Below are positions 35,104 to 46,094 of a stretch of DNA of 64,000 bases, piece after piece; position 1 is the stretch's first letter; the number at the start of each line of letters is the position of its first letter. A program made the translations under genes and the position numbers. The stretch is from Buddleja alternifolia (lineage: Eukaryota > Streptophyta > Magnoliopsida > Lamiales > Scrophulariaceae), in assembly GCA_019426215.1 (NCBI GenBank), contig CM033392.1:36256980-36320979 (forward strand), given 5' to 3'. The notes beneath the pieces were generated by a model that was not told the origin of the DNA, made no database searches, and saw nothing but the letters and a program-made list of their open reading frames with translations.

Positions 35104-36198
35104 CTTGGACCATATAAGGGTTTCAGAGTTAGCGGGATTAGCCGAATCCTAAATCAAATAGGATTAAATCAAAGAAGGCATAACATCATATACAAGGTAT
35201 GTTCAGGGGAGTTTTCAATCCTCATGGAATTATCCAGCAATGTGATGGAAATGCAACTTATTCCAAAAGAAGAAATTCTGGAAGAATAAAGTAGACTCAA
35301 AGAGGAAGTAGAGGTTACTATGAAAGGGATCCATATAGGAACTATTGAAGTCGTAATTAAAGCCACTTTCAAAGAAGGTATTAATTTTTCATTACATTTA
35401 TCTATAATGGATAAGAGAATGAATAACTTAAGAGATGGTTGTCTTGGTATAATGGTGGGAAATTTATATACAGGCAAACTTATGTTTGATATTCATCCAA
35501 GAATTGCATATAAGCTAGCGGACCAAGATTTCAGCCGAGTCTTAACCCTTCGCTAAGATTTCAAAAGAAATGATCTTATGAAAGAAGGGAATAGGCCATA
35601 TTTTATAACTTATAGAATTGCGTATGCATTTTCCAATACACATCATTCTGATTTGTTTATTCGGAAAGAGAATATTGAAATTTCAAGAATTTTTAAGAAA
35701 TTTGCTAACATAATGGCACCCGATCCCATTCAAATACCAAGGATTGGTGGTGTTGATATCTTAATATGAGATCATCCAGTTCTAGAATGCGCACTAAGCT
35801 CTAGAGCAGATTTTAATAGCAAAATGTCCTTTTCGGAGGAAAGGATTAGGAGTTCAAAAGGCAAAGAATTATTTAAAGATTTAACTCGTCAAGCTATTCG
35901 GGTAAATAATGTTAAAAATAGGTGCCCTAAAGGATGGAAAGAAGTGCAAGTTATATTCGATATTACAGAGAAAAATAATTATTTTCCTTGTGATGATTTA
36001 TACTACTTGCAACAACTTGCTGTGGCCAAATACGAATGTATGCTAGAAATAGCAGGACATGAAGTATTTGTTTCAGGAATTGCAGGTCGTGACCCAGGGA
36101 CCTTGGGATTAAGCTTTCTGGAGGAACACAAACCTTGGGGAAAAAAAGGAAAAAGAATGGAGTTTAGCTTGGATCGGCATATAATCCAAGTTGAATAA
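35104..36198 (+). pseudogene. Caulimovirid movement protein (30K superfamily), split by element A
   Basis: The open frame begins at ATG 28706-28708 and is cut after ten codons by gypsy element A (28736-35098). The remainder restarts at 35104, after the second target copy. The 30K-type core is seen at 35320-35556 (IHIGTIEVVIKATF, then DGCLGIMVGNL and GKLMFDIHPRIAYKL). Stops lie at 35287, 35554 and 35767. The last part, 35824-36198, is open. Movement proteins carry virus through plasmodesmata. The stop TAA overlaps the next start as TAATG (36196-36200). Confidence 0.78.
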
Positions 36199-36659
36199 TG
36201 ACCAGCCACTTTTCAATATACATATCTGTTGGTATGTTATATGAACAATATAAGTCAGGATACTTTGTAGCTTATATTGGTTCTGGATCAGGAATTTATA
36301 CAAGAAAACCTAGTGTTTTCCCTAGCAATGCTATGGAATCTTGACCTATTATTGCAAGAAGGGATTTTTCTCAAAAAATCCTAATACTCAATAATGGAAT
36401 CCTAGAAGCACACATCATGACTGGAGGAACATTTGGTACACCTTGGTTCGAGGTAAAAATGCCACCTATTTATTTTCATGATACCAGAGCAGATATTTTG
36501 CTGAGAAACAATTTTATCCAGGCTTTTGCAAAATATGTGCAAGATAATAACAAACATTTGTTGATTTTTACTACTAATTGTAGTAATGAGATACAAGTTT
36601 TGCGGCGCGCAAAAGCTTTTAATAGGATTGTGCCTATTAATTTTCGCCGCAAAACATAG
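36198..36659 (+). pseudogene. Caulimovirid aspartic protease region
   Basis: The frame starts at ATG 36198, which overlaps the movement-protein stop. It runs through a retropepsin-like fold: 'YFVAYIGSGSGIYTRK' sits where the active-site D-T/S-G belongs, with glycine in place of the catalytic aspartate. The partner region RADILLRNNFIQAF lies further on. Stops occur at 36341 and 36657. Loss of the aspartate alone would abolish cleavage of the polyprotein. The RT frame follows directly in another phase. Confidence 0.7.
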
Positions 36660-37849
36660 TGATTTTTGGTGATTCCAAATTAACCCATTCTAAAATGCAG
36701 GATAAACGAAAATTTAGAAAGGCTCTGCTGTCATTCAGACAACATGGATATAAAGAGTTTTGTGAAGATTCTCACCTGGTTTCTCAAAGAATTAATCTTC
36801 TAGAAAAAACTAGAACTAGAGAACTAGATGAAGAAGGAATTTGCTTTCTTAAGAATACTTTACAAGAAAAGAAATCTTGGGTTAACATTGACAAAGAAAG
36901 CTTGCTTTCTCTTGAAGATGTTAAGTGACTAATTCAAAGGAACTTCAATGAGAATCCTTCGGCATGGTGGGACAAAAACAGGATCAAAGTTACTCTGAAA
37001 GTAAAAGAACAATGCAAGTATGAGGATGTTTGATACAAGTCAATCCAGATGAATATGGAGGATAAGAAGGATATGCAAATAATTATTAAAGAGCATATCG
37101 ATCTTGAACTCATTGAACCTGGAGTCTCTGCTTATAGTAGCCCTAGGTTTTTGGTAAGAAACCATGGTGAGGTAAAAAGAGGAAAGGCTAGGTTAGTAAT
37201 CAACTATCAAGGTATCAATAAGATACTTGAATTTGATGGTTACTATATTCCCAGTAGAAAACACTTAATTGATTGCAACAAAGGTGCAAAAGTGTTTTCC
37301 AAATTTGATTGTAAATCTGGTTTCTATCAGATTAAGATAGAAAAGGAGTCTAGAAAATATACGTCATTTTCAACTCCACAAGGGCAATATATCTGGAATG
37401 TACTTCCAATGGGTTTGGCAAATGCACCTCAAATATATCAAAGAAAGATGGATAATCTATTTAAAGATTATTTCGAATTTATGCTTGTCTATATTGACGA
37501 CATACTAATTGCATCTAAGAATATGAAAGAACATATTAAACATCTTGAAATATTTTCTGATGCATGCTATAAAGAAGGATTGGTGCTTTCTGAAAAGAAA
37601 ATGATAATTGGAGTTAATAAGATTGAATTTCTGGGTATTCTTATTGACGAAACAGGAATTGAACTACAGGATCATATTGTGGAAAAGATACGCAATTTTC
37701 CTGACGTTTTGAAAGATGAAAAACAGCTTCAAAGTTTCTTGGGAGTTGTTAACTTTGCAGGTATCTTTATTAAAGATCTGGCCAGATACAGGAAGGATTT
37801 TCGACCTCTCCTGAAAGAGACGGAAAGCAAAAAATGGAAGTGGGAATAA
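36659..37849 (+). pseudogene. Caulimovirid reverse transcriptase
   Basis: The frame has stops at 36926 and 37031 and a long open part at 37049-37849. In it, VFSKFDCKSGFYQIKI, then VLPMGLANAPQIYQRKMD and MLVYIDDILIASKN mark the RT palm, with the catalytic aspartates intact. EFLGILIDETGIEL and LQSFLGVVNFAGIFI lead into the connection to RNase H. The LPMGLxNAPxxxQ style and the lack of integrase identify it as caulimovirid rather than gypsy. It would copy pregenomic RNA into DNA. Confidence 0.9.
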
Positions 37850-37894
37850 ATTCACACTTAGCGAATTCGTGAGTTAAAAAAAGTTTGCAATAAC

Positions 37895-38316
37895 TTGCCT
37901 AAACTCGCTATAGCACAGGGCATGGATGATCTGGTAGTCTATACAGATGCGAATGATTATAGATGGGCAGCAGTGCTCATGAAAGGAACAGCTACAGGGG
38001 AAGAACCTTGTAGATATACAGGAGGGTTGTTCACTGAACAAGAAGCCAAACTATGGCACATAAATGAAAAGGAATTCTTTGCTGTTTGGAAGACCTTTAA
38101 AAAATGGCCCTTATTTTTATTAGCTAAAGAATTTACTTTAAAAGTTGATAATACGAATGTCAAAGCTTTTTTGAAAAATAAACTTGAATCAAAAATTGAA
38201 AAGGCACGTATTATTAGATGGCAAACTGAATGTTAATATTATTGTTTTGACATTATTATTGTGAAATCTCATGAAAATGTTCTTGCAGATTTCCTAACAA
38301 GAGATGGAAGTGTCTG
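37895..38316 (+). pseudogene. Caulimovirid RNase H
   Basis: LVVYTDANDYRWAAVLMK carries the first catalytic aspartate. INEKEFFAVWKTFKKW gives the glutamate and FTLKVDNTNVKAF the next aspartate. A stop at 38234 precedes the usual C-terminal segment (ENVLADFLTRDGSV), which ends at 38314-38316. A short non-open stretch (37850-37894) separates it from RT. The end overlaps the next ORF's ATG at 38304 by 13 bases. Confidence 0.85.
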
Positions 38317-39494
38317 AAGCCAATTCCATTATCAAGAGATACAGGCATCTCAGGGAAAACCTTGAGGAGCTTGACAAAACGTTTGGACAGTTATCTACTA
38401 ACGCTGAAATAGCTGGACATGTACAACGAGCTGATCTGGGAACAGTCCAGGACATAATGAATGGAACAACGTATGCCATGACTCAGTTATGGAATACACT
38501 ACAAGAACCAATTTGAAAGGCATCATCTTTAGTGATGACTCGAGAATTACAAGAGCAGGACTCAAAACCTGCGTTTAGAGAATGGGGTTCTATACCCGAA
38601 GCGGTGGATTCAAATACCACTTGCACAAGTCCATTTTCAGATTCTGAAAAACCGGAAAAAACTGAACAATCGGAAGTGCAAACTTCTATTGCTTCAAGTC
38701 GTCCTAGCACCTCTGAGGTAAAATAGGGAGAGATTAACCTTAGGCCACAGACAGGCACCTCTAAGGTTAATACTAACAAGATTAATTTACATTGGCAGGT
38801 TTATCACCGCTCTTGGGAGAAATTAATCTCAAGAAAAGGAATAAATCCTAATAAGTCATTGGTAGAAATATCAGGAAAATATCCTAGGATTTGGATGAAG
38901 GAAGGATTAAATCCCGACGAAGTCCGAGAATGGTATGATTTTGGGGCATTAGCTTCAATACATACTATGTCACCATGTTTTTCGTTGATATCCAAACTTC
39001 CGGATTGGATTTCTAGTGCTGTGTATGATTCATGGCAAAACAACCAACTCCTAAAAAGGGGTGATATTCTGGAGTTGAAGCTCATTTCGGCAGCACCAGA
39101 AATTATAGGAAAAGGGTCTCATCCAGTGTTTCATTTTATTAAGTTGCAGAGACCAGATATGGCAGCCTACAATAGAGTTAAGGTTGCAACATGAGACGCT
39201 CCTTTAGTTAGTTTCATCAATGAAGATGATATCTCCACCAGAAGAGCATGGGGAATGTGAGTCTGTCTTATAGAGATGGACAAGGTCAAATATCCATTCA
39301 AAATATTTTCAAACCCAATGAATGGATCATTTCTGTTAAACTCCATGACAAAGAAAAGTACTGAATTCGCAAAAAAACTCTTTGAACAAAAGAGAACACT
39401 GATCTGGGAAAACAAGTTACCAGCAACTGAAGCTACCATAAAGAAGGTCTGCAACATGATGCATGTTCATAAATGGCACAATCGGGAGTGTTAA
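38304..39494 (+). pseudogene. Last viral ORF, function not recognised
   Basis: A single frame of 397 codons with stops at 38514, 38724, 39192 and 39258. It begins inside the end of the RNase H frame. The first part looks helical. A Ser/Thr/Pro/Glu-rich linker follows (about 38560-38720). A folded-looking middle contains WQVYHRSWEKLISRKGI and 'LVEISGKYPRIWMKEGL'. The final part has WHNREC at its end. Its place after RT is that of the transactivator/viroplasmin gene in cavemo- and solendoviruses, but I cannot confirm homology. Confidence 0.55.
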
Positions 39495-39790
39495 ATTTGT
39501 GAGTTCCAAGAAAAACCCTTATTTGGCACAAAAATACAGGTTACCAAGATAAAGACCGAATCCGACAAGGATAAGGGAAAAAAGAAGTTTTACCCTAGGG
39601 GTTTTCACAAACCAGAGTAAAATCATGTAAAAGAAAAGGACCTGAATATTCAGGAGCAATAACTGAAGAATCAATCATGTGATTGATTAAAGAGGACAAT
39701 TGTAAAAGAAAACAACTGTAATAAGGACAGGCGTGGCAGACAAAGTGACAAACCCAATGACCCACGCGCATTAAAGAATGACTCATGCAA

Positions 39791-39857
39791 TGACGTCAAA
39801 AAATTAAACAAGCATTGGAATCCGTGTTTAGAATCAGAATTTGATGACTATAAGAAG
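39791..39857 (+). promoter_or_regulatory. Pregenomic RNA promoter of the pararetrovirus (candidate)
   Basis: A TGACGTCA motif (39791-39798), the type bound by TGA/bZIP factors and found in as-1-like elements of caulimovirus promoters, lies 49 bases before ctataagaag (39848-39857), a TATA box. Both fall in the intergenic region after the last ORF, as in 35S-type promoters. Confidence 0.6.
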
Positions 39858-40067
39858 AGAGATCAGAAGCAGATGGAAGGCATCAGAAAACTTCTCCAAC
39901 TCTTTTTTATATAAATATTCATAATTGTAATGTTTCTTCTTTAATAATTTTTCTTACACGAGTGCATGGGGATTTCCCCAATAGTAGTCCTCTCATGAGC
40001 GGCTAAAGGTTTTCTCCTCCAATAGCGGAGTAGAATAATATTACGTAATTTTAATTTGTATTTCATC

Positions 40068-40073
40068 AATAAA
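40068..40073 (+). terminator. Poly(A) signal after the viral promoter (candidate)
   Basis: AATAAA lies about 220 bases past the TATA box, matching the caulimovirid layout in which the pregenome poly(A) signal lies downstream of its own start. Confidence 0.4.
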
Positions 40074-40110
40074 AGTAAAGGCTTTGTCCAACTTGTTGTC
40101 CAAAATTCTA

Positions 40111-40464
40111 ATTATATTTATATATATTGATACCTTTTACGCCCAAAGGTAGGAAATGAAATTGGGCTGTGTTGTGTATCGTTGAAGGAGCTAAGGCTTG
40201 CAAACCATCAGCTGCGGTTGTGTGGTTGGAAAAGTCCTTAAAACCGAGGACTTGAATTACCCGGCGATAAGGCAGTCAAAAGAAGGTATAGATTTATGAG
40301 AAATTAATTTTATTTCAGAAGTATGTTGGGCCTAATCAATCAGAAAAATCTTTTGCAAAATCTTTGAAAGAATAAGGCTTATTTTGGGGCATGAATTATT
40401 TTAATGGAATTAATTGAGAAAGATTAAAAGTTTTGTCCAATTTGAAATAAAGAAAAAAGAATGA
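40111..40464. other. Gap between pararetrovirus and LINE
   Basis: No ORF or known repeat. It may hold more of the viral leader. Confidence 0.4.
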
Positions 40465-40525
40465 AGGACCATAGTGACACATATTTTCTAGAACAGGGAC
40501 TAATGTGACACATATTTTCTAGAAG
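40465..40525 (+). repeat. Two tandem copies of a ~30 bp unit
   Basis: 'gtgacacatattttctagaa' is repeated with its flanking agggac(c)/t at 40465-40494 and 40495-40525. A partial third copy abuts the LINE start at about 40526-40538. Confidence 0.8.
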
Positions 40526-40532
40526 AGGGACC

Positions 40533-40780
40533 ATGATGTTTTGTAAGGGTGATATCACATCAGTCTGTAAGATAAAGGAGTGCTTTGAGCAATTTTCAGA
40601 TATGTCAGGGTTGAAAGCCAACTTGGACAAAAGCCAGATAATATGTGGAGGAGTAGGGCAGGAGTTGAAAGAACAAATGTTGTAGGTAACTGGTTACTCT
40701 GAGGGAGAGATGCCCATCAGGTATTTGGGGGTGCCTTTAATTTCAACCAGACTTACAATTAAGAATTGTCAGTCTCTGAT
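40533..40780 (+). pseudogene. LINE ORF2 fragment, left part (reverse transcriptase)
   Basis: The frame encodes the C-terminal half of a plant LINE (L1-type) RT: MMFCKGDITSVCKIKECF, then MSGLKANLDKSQIICGGV and MPIRYLGVPLIST. A stop lies at 40683-40685. The frame is cut at 40780 by the Sirevirus and resumes, in phase, after the duplicated target at about 59295. The 5' end of the LINE is missing, as is usual for incomplete reverse transcription. Confidence 0.88.
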
Positions 40781-42234
40781 TGTTAGGAAATTTCATGTTA
40801 GATGTTTTGATGATGACAAGATAGGATTTTATGTTAGACCTCAAAATATAATGTAAGTTTATATTTCATAGATCAATTGTATAAGCATTTGAAAGTATGT
40901 AATTTTGTAAAGCTTGTAATTTTTATCTTTGTAGATTTTAGACCAAGTATTAGATACCAAATCGCTAATAGAATTCTAGGTGAGTCTATTAGAGAAGAAG
41001 TTGAAGATCAGCGTCTGAAGTCGGAAGAAGGTGAAGATTTATCCTTAGCGTCTGTCCAATGCTAAAGGATTATTTCAGGATTTATGAATCAATCGCTTAA
41101 AGCACTTCAGCGATCAGTATCAGATTCACCTGAAATAAATTCTCAAGTCATTAGGGACTTAAATGCAATCATTCAACGGACATTTATTTTCAACCGGAAA
41201 TAAATTCAAATGCATAAATGCCTGATAAGAGCATTAAATGTGATAAGAAAATATGACTTGTGGACAAGCCATCTTTTGACTAGACTGTCAGAACTTCAGA
41301 GTTTATAGCTGTTCCCATCCAATCGGAACCAGCAGGATTTCAGGAAGTTAGAGAAAATGTATAATCACGTGCCGCGTGAAAGGCACGCTCTCACATGTGT
41401 CCAACGGACATAATCTCAAGAATTGCCTATAAATACATCATTCTAGCAAACCCTAAAAAGAGACACAGAGATAGAGATATACGTACATGCACAAGAAAAA
41501 TTTGCTGAAGAAAAAGCTTAAAAACTCCAAAGCCAAAATCTTTCAAGATTTTTACATACATTCCTTACAGTCACAAATATCTAAAATATCTTCAAAAGAA
41601 GAAACCTAAACTCTTACTGAGATATTCCAAGTTGTTTGATCTTTCCAAAAACAAACAAACCCTTGTGATAAAACTCTCAACCTTTCATCTGAGTGAGAAA
41701 GTTGTTGAAAACCCCTTACATGCAGTATTTTTGAGTCAGAGAAGCTTGTAGAAGAAGAACTTCATTGGTGCTGAAATCTATGTGATGAAGGAGCCCAAGA
41801 TCATTTTCACCTATTTACAATCTTGTAGAAGATTCTGTGTGATTCTTTGAAAACCATCTTAGTAAATTTCCTCCAAGTGAAAAAGGAGAAGAAGGACGTA
41901 GCTGGGATTACATCACCTAGTGAAGCTTATATATCTTGTGTCATTTACTTTCATTATTGTCTTGTTTCATATTGTTTTATCTATTCTGAAAAAGACAAGC
42001 TAAATCTGCTAAGTGACTATTTAACCAACACGAATGCTAAAGCTTTAAAAATCATTTTCGCTGTGCTAACCTTGATTAAGTGATCTAAGCATTACCCTAC
42101 TTTGGTAAATTGCCGAAATCACTAAGTCTACATTATCCTTACTGAGGCGCCTGACCCAACCGCTCAGCTTCCTAAGCGTTCTAATCTTTCAAAGTGGTAC
42201 GAATTTTTTGAAGTCTAAAAATACTTCAGGGTCT
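40781..42234 (+). repeat. 5' LTR of the Sirevirus, 3' end lost
   Basis: TGTTAGGAAATTTC.. aligns with the 3' LTR up to 'cttcagggtct' (42234). The last ~50 bases present in the 3' LTR and in the solo LTR (ttctagaccctttcg..cttgggacc) are absent, and no primer site follows. A TATA box (gcctataaatac) lies at 41425-41436. Confidence 0.88.
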
Positions 42235-42330
42235 AGTCAATTACCTAAGCGTTTCTGAGTGTAATTGCTTGTTTAGATCTATCTTTCTAAACTTAGTCGC
42301 TTTAAAAACTCTCTCTCAAAATATCTCATT

Positions 42331-44559
42331 ATGGTTTTTAACAAAATGCCTAAGTTGGTAGAGTCAAACTATGATTCTTGGAAACTTAGAGCATTCGCAT
42401 ATTTATGTTCTTGCGATAATGAAATGTGTGATGTAATTTCAGATGGCCTCATTAAGATCATGTAAGTAATAACTTGAGCACTTGGAGCTGATGAAGCCAC
42501 TCCAGATGGATATGTCGAGAAACCTAAGTTAGAATGGACGCCAGATGATCGGAAAAGAGCAAATCTGGATAATGTTGGGCGAAGTGCACTTTACTCAGTG
42601 TTAGGAGACAAGGATGCATTGTTCAACAAAATCAAGCAATGTAAAACTTCCAAAGAAATATGGGATAAGTTGGCTATAGTGTGTGAAGGTTCAGCACAAA
42701 TGAAGGAGAACAAGCTCTCCATAGCCATGCAAAGATTTGAGCATTTCAAGATGCAGCCCAATGAGATGCTAGAACAATTGGACGCAAGGTTCACTTTGCT
42801 CATCACAGAGTTAGCGTCATTAGACAAAGAATTGACCAACAAGAAAATGGTCAATAAGATTTTCAGAAGTTTTCGAAGCAAGTATTTCATTAAGACTGTT
42901 GCTATGAGAGAATCACAGACATTGGAGACTCTTACCACAGAACATGTATTTTTAGAATTAAAGGCATTTGAGTTTGAATTGGGTGAAGTCAGCGACACAT
43001 CGACTGATTCAGGAGCATTAATCGCTACCACCAAAAGCAAGGGTAAAGCGACTGGTGAGGTGAAAGTAACAGAATCAAATGAAGAAAAAGAGATGGCTTT
43101 ATTGGTCAAGAAATTTTTAAGATATGAGAAGAGAAATCCTATTAGACAAACTTCATTTCAAACCCCTCCCCCAGCATCAGCGCCTCAGTATTAAGCTCCA
43201 GTATATTTTGCACCTCAACCAATAGCGCCAGTTCCTTATCAACCACCAACAACTCCTACTCAGAATCTCTCAGCGCCAGTCATTTCCAAGCGATTAACCA
43301 CTGAATAGAAAAGGAAAACTAATTTGTGTTAAAATTGCAGGAAACCAGGGCACTACCAGGTAAATTGTCCTTATCCAAGTGTGTGTAATTGTCCTTATCC
43401 AAATGTGTCTAAGCCCACAAGGCAAGACTATGCGGATATAAACCAATTCAGGAGCAACCTTCGCTAACAAGGTTTGCTAGTGGAATCTGAACCATTCTCC
43501 ACACCTGAAGAGGATCTGAAATCATTACATGAAAGTAGTGATGATGAGCCAACAAGTGACTCAACGTTGATTTGTCTTATGGCAAGAGATGATGAAGCGT
43601 CTGACAATTCGCTACCAGAGGTAACCACTGAATTATCTCTTCCTCTTTCTTATGATGAATTACTTGACAAAGTTAATGAATATTATGAAGATTGTCAAGA
43701 TGCCGCCAAAATATATCAAAATCACTTCGCTATTATTTCATCGCTCAAAAGTGATAAAGTAACACTCAAAGCAGAGTTGCAAGTTTAGCAACAATGCATA
43801 GAAAAGAACCAATCGCTTGAGAGTGAGATTACTCAATTGAAAAGCGATCTTGATATAATAGTCAAGAGAGAAGCTGATCTGATCGCTAGACTTGCCAAAT
43901 CAGAGCAGCTCGTCCCATCATTATCCAAAGCATCAAGAAACCTAGATAATGTGACTAATGTAACCACACTTTTTGGTGAAAGGACCGGTTTAGGGTGTAA
44001 TAAATTTGGTCAAAAATCAAAAGCATCTAAGGTTACGGCGAACAACAAAGGAAAAGGTGTTTTCTTTGTTGAGAAAATTTCACAAAGTCAAACACTGAAT
44101 GAACCTAGCAACAATGGTACGAGGCCAAATGAGAAAGCCAAAGCTAACTCAGGCAAGGGTAAGGCGAAAGGAAATGATCCACAAAGACGGGTTCATCCAA
44201 AAGCTCAAAAGGCCAAGACTAAATCTAACCACTGTGAATCAAGCGCTAAGCGTCTAGCACCAAAAGTGCAACCCAAGCCAGCGCCAAGGAAATACCAATG
44301 TCAATATCCAAGACAGTCAAGATCATATTATCGATACTATGATAATTATGATTATGACTATGATTATGATTATGATTACTATTATAATCAAGGATATTAC
44401 TATACATCGAAAAAGCACACACAACACAATGTGAGACCCGAGAAGGCTAGTATTCATACAATGAAGACTAGGCAAATATGGGTTCCTAAAGTTTTAATTC
44501 AAACCAAAGTCACTAACAATGAAGGACCCAAGACAACATGGGTACCTAAGAAGAATTAG
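42331..44559 (+). pseudogene. gag: Sirevirus Gag, broken
   Basis: One frame of about 740 codons starts MVFNKMPKLVESNYDSWKLR. A UBN2-type Gag core follows (SKEIWDKLAIVCEGSAQMKE, then LDARFTLLITELASLDKEL). A zinc knuckle follows at about 43326-43368 (C-x-NCRKPGHYQVNC, with a stop between the first two cysteine positions). The tail holds a long acidic/coiled part and a Tyr-Asp repeat (YDYDYDYDYDYYYN, 44345-44395). It ends with WVPKKN, common before the protease in Sireviruses. Stops occur at 42463, 42475, 43192 and several later sites. It would form the particle shell. Confidence 0.85.
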
Positions 44560-44574
44560 AACTTAACTTTAAAT

Positions 44575-45136
44575 GCAGGTAGCTAGAGCCAACACCAATA
44601 CTTCTGTTTGATACTTCGATAGTGGGTCATCAAGGCATATGACTGGATCAAAAGATCTCTTGGTCAACTATCGTGCAACCAATGGTCCTCAAGTTATATT
44701 CGGTGATAACTCCAAAGGTATAGGTATCATGCACAGGTTGAACATCATGATTCGTGATGTATATTATGTTGAGGGTCTTAAGCAAAATTTGTTAAGCATT
44801 AGTCAATTTTGTGATAAAGGTTTTGAAGAAAAATTTTCAAGTGACTATTGCTATGTTAACGACGCGACTAAGTCTGCTAAACTAAGAAGAAAAAGAACAA
44901 ACAATGTATATTTAGTGGATTGGGATTCTACAATTGATAACAACCCGACATGCTTTGTTGCTAAAAGTCAAAATGAATTGCGTTGGTTATGGCATAGAAA
45001 AATGAATAACCTCAACTTTAAAGCAATCTCTCAGTTAATATCGCTAAATCTAGTAGAGGGATTACCTAAGGATTCCTTTCGGAAAAATCGCTTATGTGAT
45101 GCATGTCAAATGGGTAAACAAGTTAAATCATTTTAA
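44575..45136 (+). pseudogene. Sirevirus protease and Gag-pre-integrase domain
   Basis: YFDSGSSRHMTGSKDLL begins at 44612 and gives the copia protease active site D-S-G. The preceding tryptophan codon has become a stop (TGA, 44609-44611). GLKQNLLSISQFCDKGF and LWHRKMNNLNFKAISQL, then CDACQMGKQ, form the zinc-containing domain before integrase. The frame changes at about 45100-45130 into the integrase frame. Confidence 0.85.
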
Positions 45137-46094
45137 GAAGAAACCATGCCTATCTACTTCTAGAGTTCTTGAACTATTGCATCTAGATTTGTTTGGTCCT
45201 ATTCAAATCGTGAGTGTTAGTGGTAAAAAGTACTCTCTAGTAATAGTTGATGATTTCTCTCGCTATACATGGGTAGAATTTCTAGCGACCAAAGATAAAA
45301 CTAGTGTCAAGGTCACAACGCTAATTCGTCAATTGCAAACTTATAAAGATTCAAAGGTGACAAGAATTAGAAGCGATAGAGGAACTGAATTTACTAACCA
45401 ATTTCTTGAGAAGTTTTGTATAGACTTTGGAATACTTCATGAGTATTCTGCCCCTAGAACACCTCAACAGAATGGAGTTGTTGAGCGACGGAACAGAACG
45501 CTTAAAGAAGCCGCTAGGACGATGCTTGCAGAGTCTAAGTTGCCTCAAAGGTTTTGGGCCGAAGCTATCAATATCACTTACTACACTCAGAACCGGTGTA
45601 TGATCAACAAGCAACATGAGAAGACTCCATATGAGTTGTGGAAGGGACGTAAGCATAACGTTTCATATTTTCATGTATTTGGTTCAAAATGTTTCATTCA
45701 TAACAATGGATCCCAAAGCCTAAAGACGTTTGATCCTAAAGCGGATGAGGGAATCTTTCTAGGCTATGCCAAGAACGGAAAGAGTTTTCGCATCCTAAAT
45801 AAGATCAAATCAAAGGTTGAAGAATCCATTCATGTTGTGTTTGATGATGCTAACCAAGAACTGAGTAAGGTTAATCCTGATGATGTAGGAATTGAAGATC
45901 TTGCCCATCAAGCGTCACAAATCAATCTTTGTGATGATAGTGATGATGATGAGGATGATGAGATTTTTGTGCCTATTCCTAAAGTTACTCGTGAGGTTAC
46001 AAATGATGACAATGTCAGAATCGCTGATGATCATGAAGAGAATGATCATCAAGAGCAAATTGGAGCGACTGCGCCAGAGACCAATGAGAGTTAA
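45096..46094 (+). pseudogene. Sirevirus integrase
   Basis: The open frame of 332 codons contains the DDE triad: LELLHLDLFGPIQI, then RIRSDRGTEFTNQFLEKF and PQQNGVVERRNRTLKE. It continues through the copia-specific C-terminus (KTFDPKADEGIFLGYAKNGK). A very acidic tail (SDDDEDDEIFV) links to RT. The domain itself is uninterrupted. The stop at 46092 separates it from RT in the same frame. It inserts the cDNA into the chromosome. Confidence 0.9.

Larger units (their letters stand above)
26414..40110 (+). mobile_element. Endogenous caulimovirid (plant pararetrovirus), near full length
   Basis: The order is tRNA-Met primer site, two small ORFs, coat protein with a caulimovirid-type zinc finger, 30K-type movement protein, aspartic protease, RT-RNase H, one further ORF, and a promoter/poly(A) region. 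No LTRs and no integrase are present, as expected for Caulimoviridae, which integrate passively. Subtracting gypsy element A and its extra target copy leaves about 7.3 kb, a normal genome size. Coat protein upstream of movement protein recalls cavemo-/solendoviruses. Every ORF carries stops or frameshifts, so this is a decayed genomic copy. The 5' and 3' limits are approximate. Confidence 0.88.
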
